From Psoroptes ovis (lineage: Eukaryota; Arthropoda; Arachnida; Sarcoptiformes; Psoroptidae), in the NCBI GenBank assembly GCA_002943765.1, contig PQWQ01000018.1:643501-707500 (forward strand): DNA of 64,000 bases. Reading direction: 5' to 3'. Positions within the stretch are counted from its first letter, which is position 1, and the number at the start of each line of letters is the position of its first letter. The notes beneath the pieces are model-generated. The model was not told the DNA's origin and searched no databases. It worked only from the letters and a program-made list of their open reading frames with translations. A program made the position numbers and the translations under genes. Below, piece by piece: positions 61,386 to 64,000 of this stretch.

Positions 61386-62306
61386 CTATTCGATAATTTT
61401 ACCATCATTCGAAGCCATCATCATATATTGATCGACATCTGTATGTAATTGATTCGATGATGATAATGATGATGTTGATGATATCAATGTTGCTGGATGA
61501 TCATTCATTTTATTAACCAATGCAATTGATGATTCGTATAGAAATTGAAATACATAATATCGAATAGCTAACAATGGTGGTAATTCAGGATTTTGTACAA
61601 TAAAATTAACATAACCATCATATGTTTGATCTGGATCGCATGCTTTTCCAAGGCGAGCAACAGTAAATCTAGCTGAACATCGATATAGATTCCAACGACG
61701 AATAAAATGGCTACGAAAACGGCGCATTTCACACAGATGAAATTTAATACGAATTTGTTGATTTGCTAAGAATATAACGGTACGTAGAAAATCACGTTGT
61801 TCCATTTCATCGAATTCATATTTTCGTGGTGGTGATGGTGGATGATGATCATCTTCATCATCACCATCTCGCAATTGACGACCATGACGTTCGTAAGTTT
61901 TCGTTAGCTCATCTGTATCGTTGCTACCGTGGTTGAGTTGATATGGATTACGCCAAATAATAACAAAACCCTGCTGAGAAAAATTGCTATCAACATTTGT
62001 TTCATTTGTCCAATTCCCAAATTCATATGTTGATATATTCAATGGTAAATCCATTGTATTTAATATTTGTTGAAATTCATCATCATTCAACGCTGATTGT
62101 TGTTGTTGTTGTTCATCATTCGAATGCACCAAATTCCATAAATCATGTCCATTATTAGCACTAATTTGATGGTCAGCTAAATGTTCTTCATGATCACCGA
62201 TATTTCTTTGTTGCTTTGAACCAGTCGGCAATGCTTGAATACTTTTATTATCATTAATAATACAAACAATCACAATTATGGATGAAATTACTATTAAAAA
62301 TTTCAT
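61386..62306 (-). CDS. Unrecognised secreted protein
   Basis: Single exon, 306 residues. The start MKFLIVISSIIVIVCIIND is a clear signal peptide with likely cleavage near QALP. Four N-glycosylation sequons cluster at about 105-125 (NIS, NWT, NET, NFS), supporting secretion or display. A basic, Tyr/Phe-rich segment follows (about 180-260): FLRTVIFLANQQIRIKFHL, MRRFRSHFIRRWNLYRCSAR and PLLAIRYYVFQFLYE. Outside the signal there are three cysteines, an odd number. Several mono- or dibasic sites exist but no Gly-Lys-Arg amidation site, so a neuropeptide role is not supported. I know no family with these features. It lies 311 bases from the CCHamide gene, tail to tail. The sequence is well composed rather than repetitive, apart from short Gln and Ser runs, which supports a real gene. 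Confidence 0.7.
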   Translation of the reverse strand: MKFLIVISSIIVIVCIINDNKSIQALPTGSKQQRNIGDHEEHLADHQISANNGHDLWNLVHSNDEQQQQQSALNDDEFQQILNTMDLPLNISTYEFGNWTNETNVDSNFSQQGFVIIWRNPYQLNHGSNDTDELTKTYERHGRQLRDGDDEDDHHPPSPPRKYEFDEMEQRDFLRTVIFLANQQIRIKFHLCEMRRFRSHFIRRWNLYRCSARFTVARLGKACDPDQTYDGYVNFIVQNPELPPLLAIRYYVFQFLYESSIALVNKMNDHPATLISSTSSLSSSNQLHTDVDQYMMMASNDGKIIE

Positions 62307-63025
62307 TTCTTGTCTATTTAATCAGTAATATGGTTGAATTTGAACATGAAACAAATGAAAATCCAAATTCAAACATCAAAAATTATCGTTTGAATATTTA
62401 AATGCTTAACGATTTATGGCCAGGTGTAATAATCACCGATAATCAATATGATTGTTTGATATGAATGTCAATTTACAAATGACAATCGAGGACAAATGTC
62501 TGGGCTGTATATTTTTAAATGATTCAAATATTTAATTCGGACAAAATATGGTTTATTTATTCATTTATTTATTTTTTCGCAACTAATACATCGAATAAAG
62601 AATTGATTTCAATGATTGAATGAAACACTGAATACGCTGATTCATTCAAGGTACGACAAGTGGTGGTGGTGGTTATAAAACACAAATGACTGTCGATGAA
62701 CAAAAGTCATATCGAGGCTAATCTATTTAATTGTGTGATATATGAATTTAAATGATGATGATGATGATGAGACAAACGAATCATAAAATGATTTGACATG
62801 TCAAGTTTGTTTGTGTGACAATTTTTCATTGAGCAAAAAATTGGTAAACATGAATGAATATGAAACCGATATTCATTTTGGAATTTTCATGAAATTTAAA
62901 ATGATACAAAAATCATAATTGTAAAATGCTTAATTATATGATGATTTTAATTTATCGATATGCTTCAAGATGATAATTTTACATGGTAAAATAATGATGA
63001 TATGATCATCGATAGTAAAAATTGG
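62307..63025. other. Intergenic DNA before the Rab-like gene end
   Basis: No gene. It contains a GTG/GTT tract near 62660-62672 and (GAT)n near 62753-62770. It should hold the promoter of the secreted-protein gene and the 3' UTR of the GTPase gene. Confidence 0.5.
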
Positions 63026-64000
63026 TCAAATTAAACAGAATAATTTTCGTAAAAACAATACAAATGTCATTGAATTTGTTTTGAATTTTGATTTAAATTT
63101 TTTCGATTTGATCATTTTGAATTTTTGATCATTATCATTGTCATAATCGATAGATTGTCTTAAATTTAATTGTCCATTAAATGGATCATCATTGTAATGA
63201 GTATCATTGCAATCATCATCAGCATAATCATAATAGATTTTAGCTGGTGAAACTGAAAGATCAATCGATACCAGTAACCATGTTTGATTATTTTTATGGT
63301 TATCATTGATCATTGATGAATCATCATCATCATATTGGATATATGATGATGATGTTTTTGATTGTACATTATGAGTAATTTGTTGTTGCCGCTGCTGTCG
63401 ACGACAATGTGAATCAATAATTTCTTTAATAATAAATTCAAACAGCTGTTCGGTACCTTCTAATGTACGTGCTGATGTAAAATATAGATAATAATTCATT
63501 GAATTTACGTATGTTTGAATGCTGGAATCATTATCATCACAAATATTTGTTTGTAAATCTAATTTATTACCAACAATAACAATTTTTATATTATTATTAA
63601 TTAAATTTGATTTTTTAAGATTGTCGATCCATTGTAAACATTGTTCAAATGTATAATCAATATTGGTCAAATCAAATACGGCAATTATAAGGTTAACATT
63701 TTGAAAATAAAATTCTACATTTGTTAAATTATTATCATGATTATTATGATGATCATTAAAATTGCCGGCCGTATCCCATAATTCAACATTGATCAAATGA
63801 TCATTTTCATAGTTTCTAGATGGAAAAAATTGAATTATTTAAAGATTAATTAATCAAGTAATAATGAATGCCGAAACTTACAAATCTAATGTCATCAAAT
63901 TAAAACCGACAGTCGATTTAATACGTTCATTGAATGGGTGGCCAAAAAATCTACCGATTAAACTTGATTTCCCTGAACCTTTTGAACCGATCAATATGAT
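63026..64000 (-). CDS. Divergent Rab/Ras-like small GTPase (5' end outside the window)
   Basis: Two exons are visible, 64000-63882 (entering from outside the window) and 63815-63026; 303 residues to the stop. The P-loop is LIGSKGSGKSSLIGRFFG, switch 1 has KSTVGFN, the G3 box is ELWDTAGNFND, G4 is VIVGNKLDL and G5 is FTSARTLEG. This order and the ELWDTAG segment fit the Rab branch of the Ras superfamily, which controls membrane traffic. After DTAG the usual Gln-Glu is replaced by Asn-Phe, so GTP hydrolysis may be unusual, and an Asn/His-rich insertion follows. The C-terminal part is long, Gln/Asp/Asn-rich and basic. It ends in RKLFCLI with Cys three from the end, so neither a CAAX box nor a CC/CXC prenylation site is present. 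The orthologue is not identified. Confidence 0.8.

Noticed and set aside
1..64000. tRNA, rRNA, CRISPR, operons or prokaryotic features
   Set aside because: No cloverleaf with a proper TTCGA arm, no rRNA-like conserved block, no spaced direct repeats; spliced animal genes throughout.

Overview
The window is nuclear DNA from a small animal genome. It is strongly AT-rich, most introns are 55-75 bases with GT..AG ends, proteins carry Asn/Gln/Ser runs, and intergenic DNA is full of short ATC/ATTC/GATT-type repeats. An FMR1/FXR protein, a Trk-type receptor tyrosine kinase and a CCHamide neuropeptide precursor point to a protostome. I infer an acariform (probably astigmatan) mite; the sequence alone does not prove this. 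There is no CRISPR, tRNA or rRNA gene that I can see.

Layout. 1-544 is the 3' exon of an unrecognised gene. 545-8169 is mostly gene-free and holds a decayed 1.27-kb Tc1/mariner-type transposon (5815-7087). 8170-12354 (+) is a ten-exon Trk receptor. It converges on the SDH assembly factor SDHAF4 (12898-13296, -), which is followed on the same strand by FMR1/FXR (14788-17198), RUVBL2/reptin (20648-22210), an SLC9A/NHE sodium-proton exchanger (22568-29349) and TXNL1 (32591-33617). 33618-42462 is an 8.8-kb gene-poor stretch with a cluster of about 80-base mariner-type MITEs. On the + strand come an unrecognised two-exon unit (42463-43505), which may be the 5' part of the winged-helix/nucleoside-phosphorylase gene that follows (44333-45900), and then an ELOVL elongase (47323-48193). 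An orphan AT-hook/C2H2 zinc-finger gene (48455-51054, -) is head-to-head with LACTB (52106-53549, +). Next are an orphan GNAT-like gene (53903-57524, +) with a PP2C phosphatase only 105 bases behind it (57630-58832, +), a CCHamide precursor (60436-61074, +) converging on an orphan secreted protein (61386-62306, -), and the 5'-truncated end of a divergent Rab-like GTPase (63026-64000, -).

The genes do not form one pathway. They are housekeeping (SDHAF4, RUVBL2, TXNL1, LACTB, ELOVL), RNA control (FXR), ion transport (NHE) and neuronal or endocrine signalling (Trk, CCHamide). For all multi-exon genes I reconstructed the splice sites by hand; every model closes in frame, but none is supported by transcript data. 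The most notable items are the well-preserved Trk receptor with its docking motifs, a CCHamide whose predicted mature form begins at its first Cys, the possible fusion around the winged-helix/phosphorylase gene, the uncharacterised GNAT and zinc-finger genes, the mariner-type MITE family, and repeated CTCF-like AGATGGCG motifs at gene borders.
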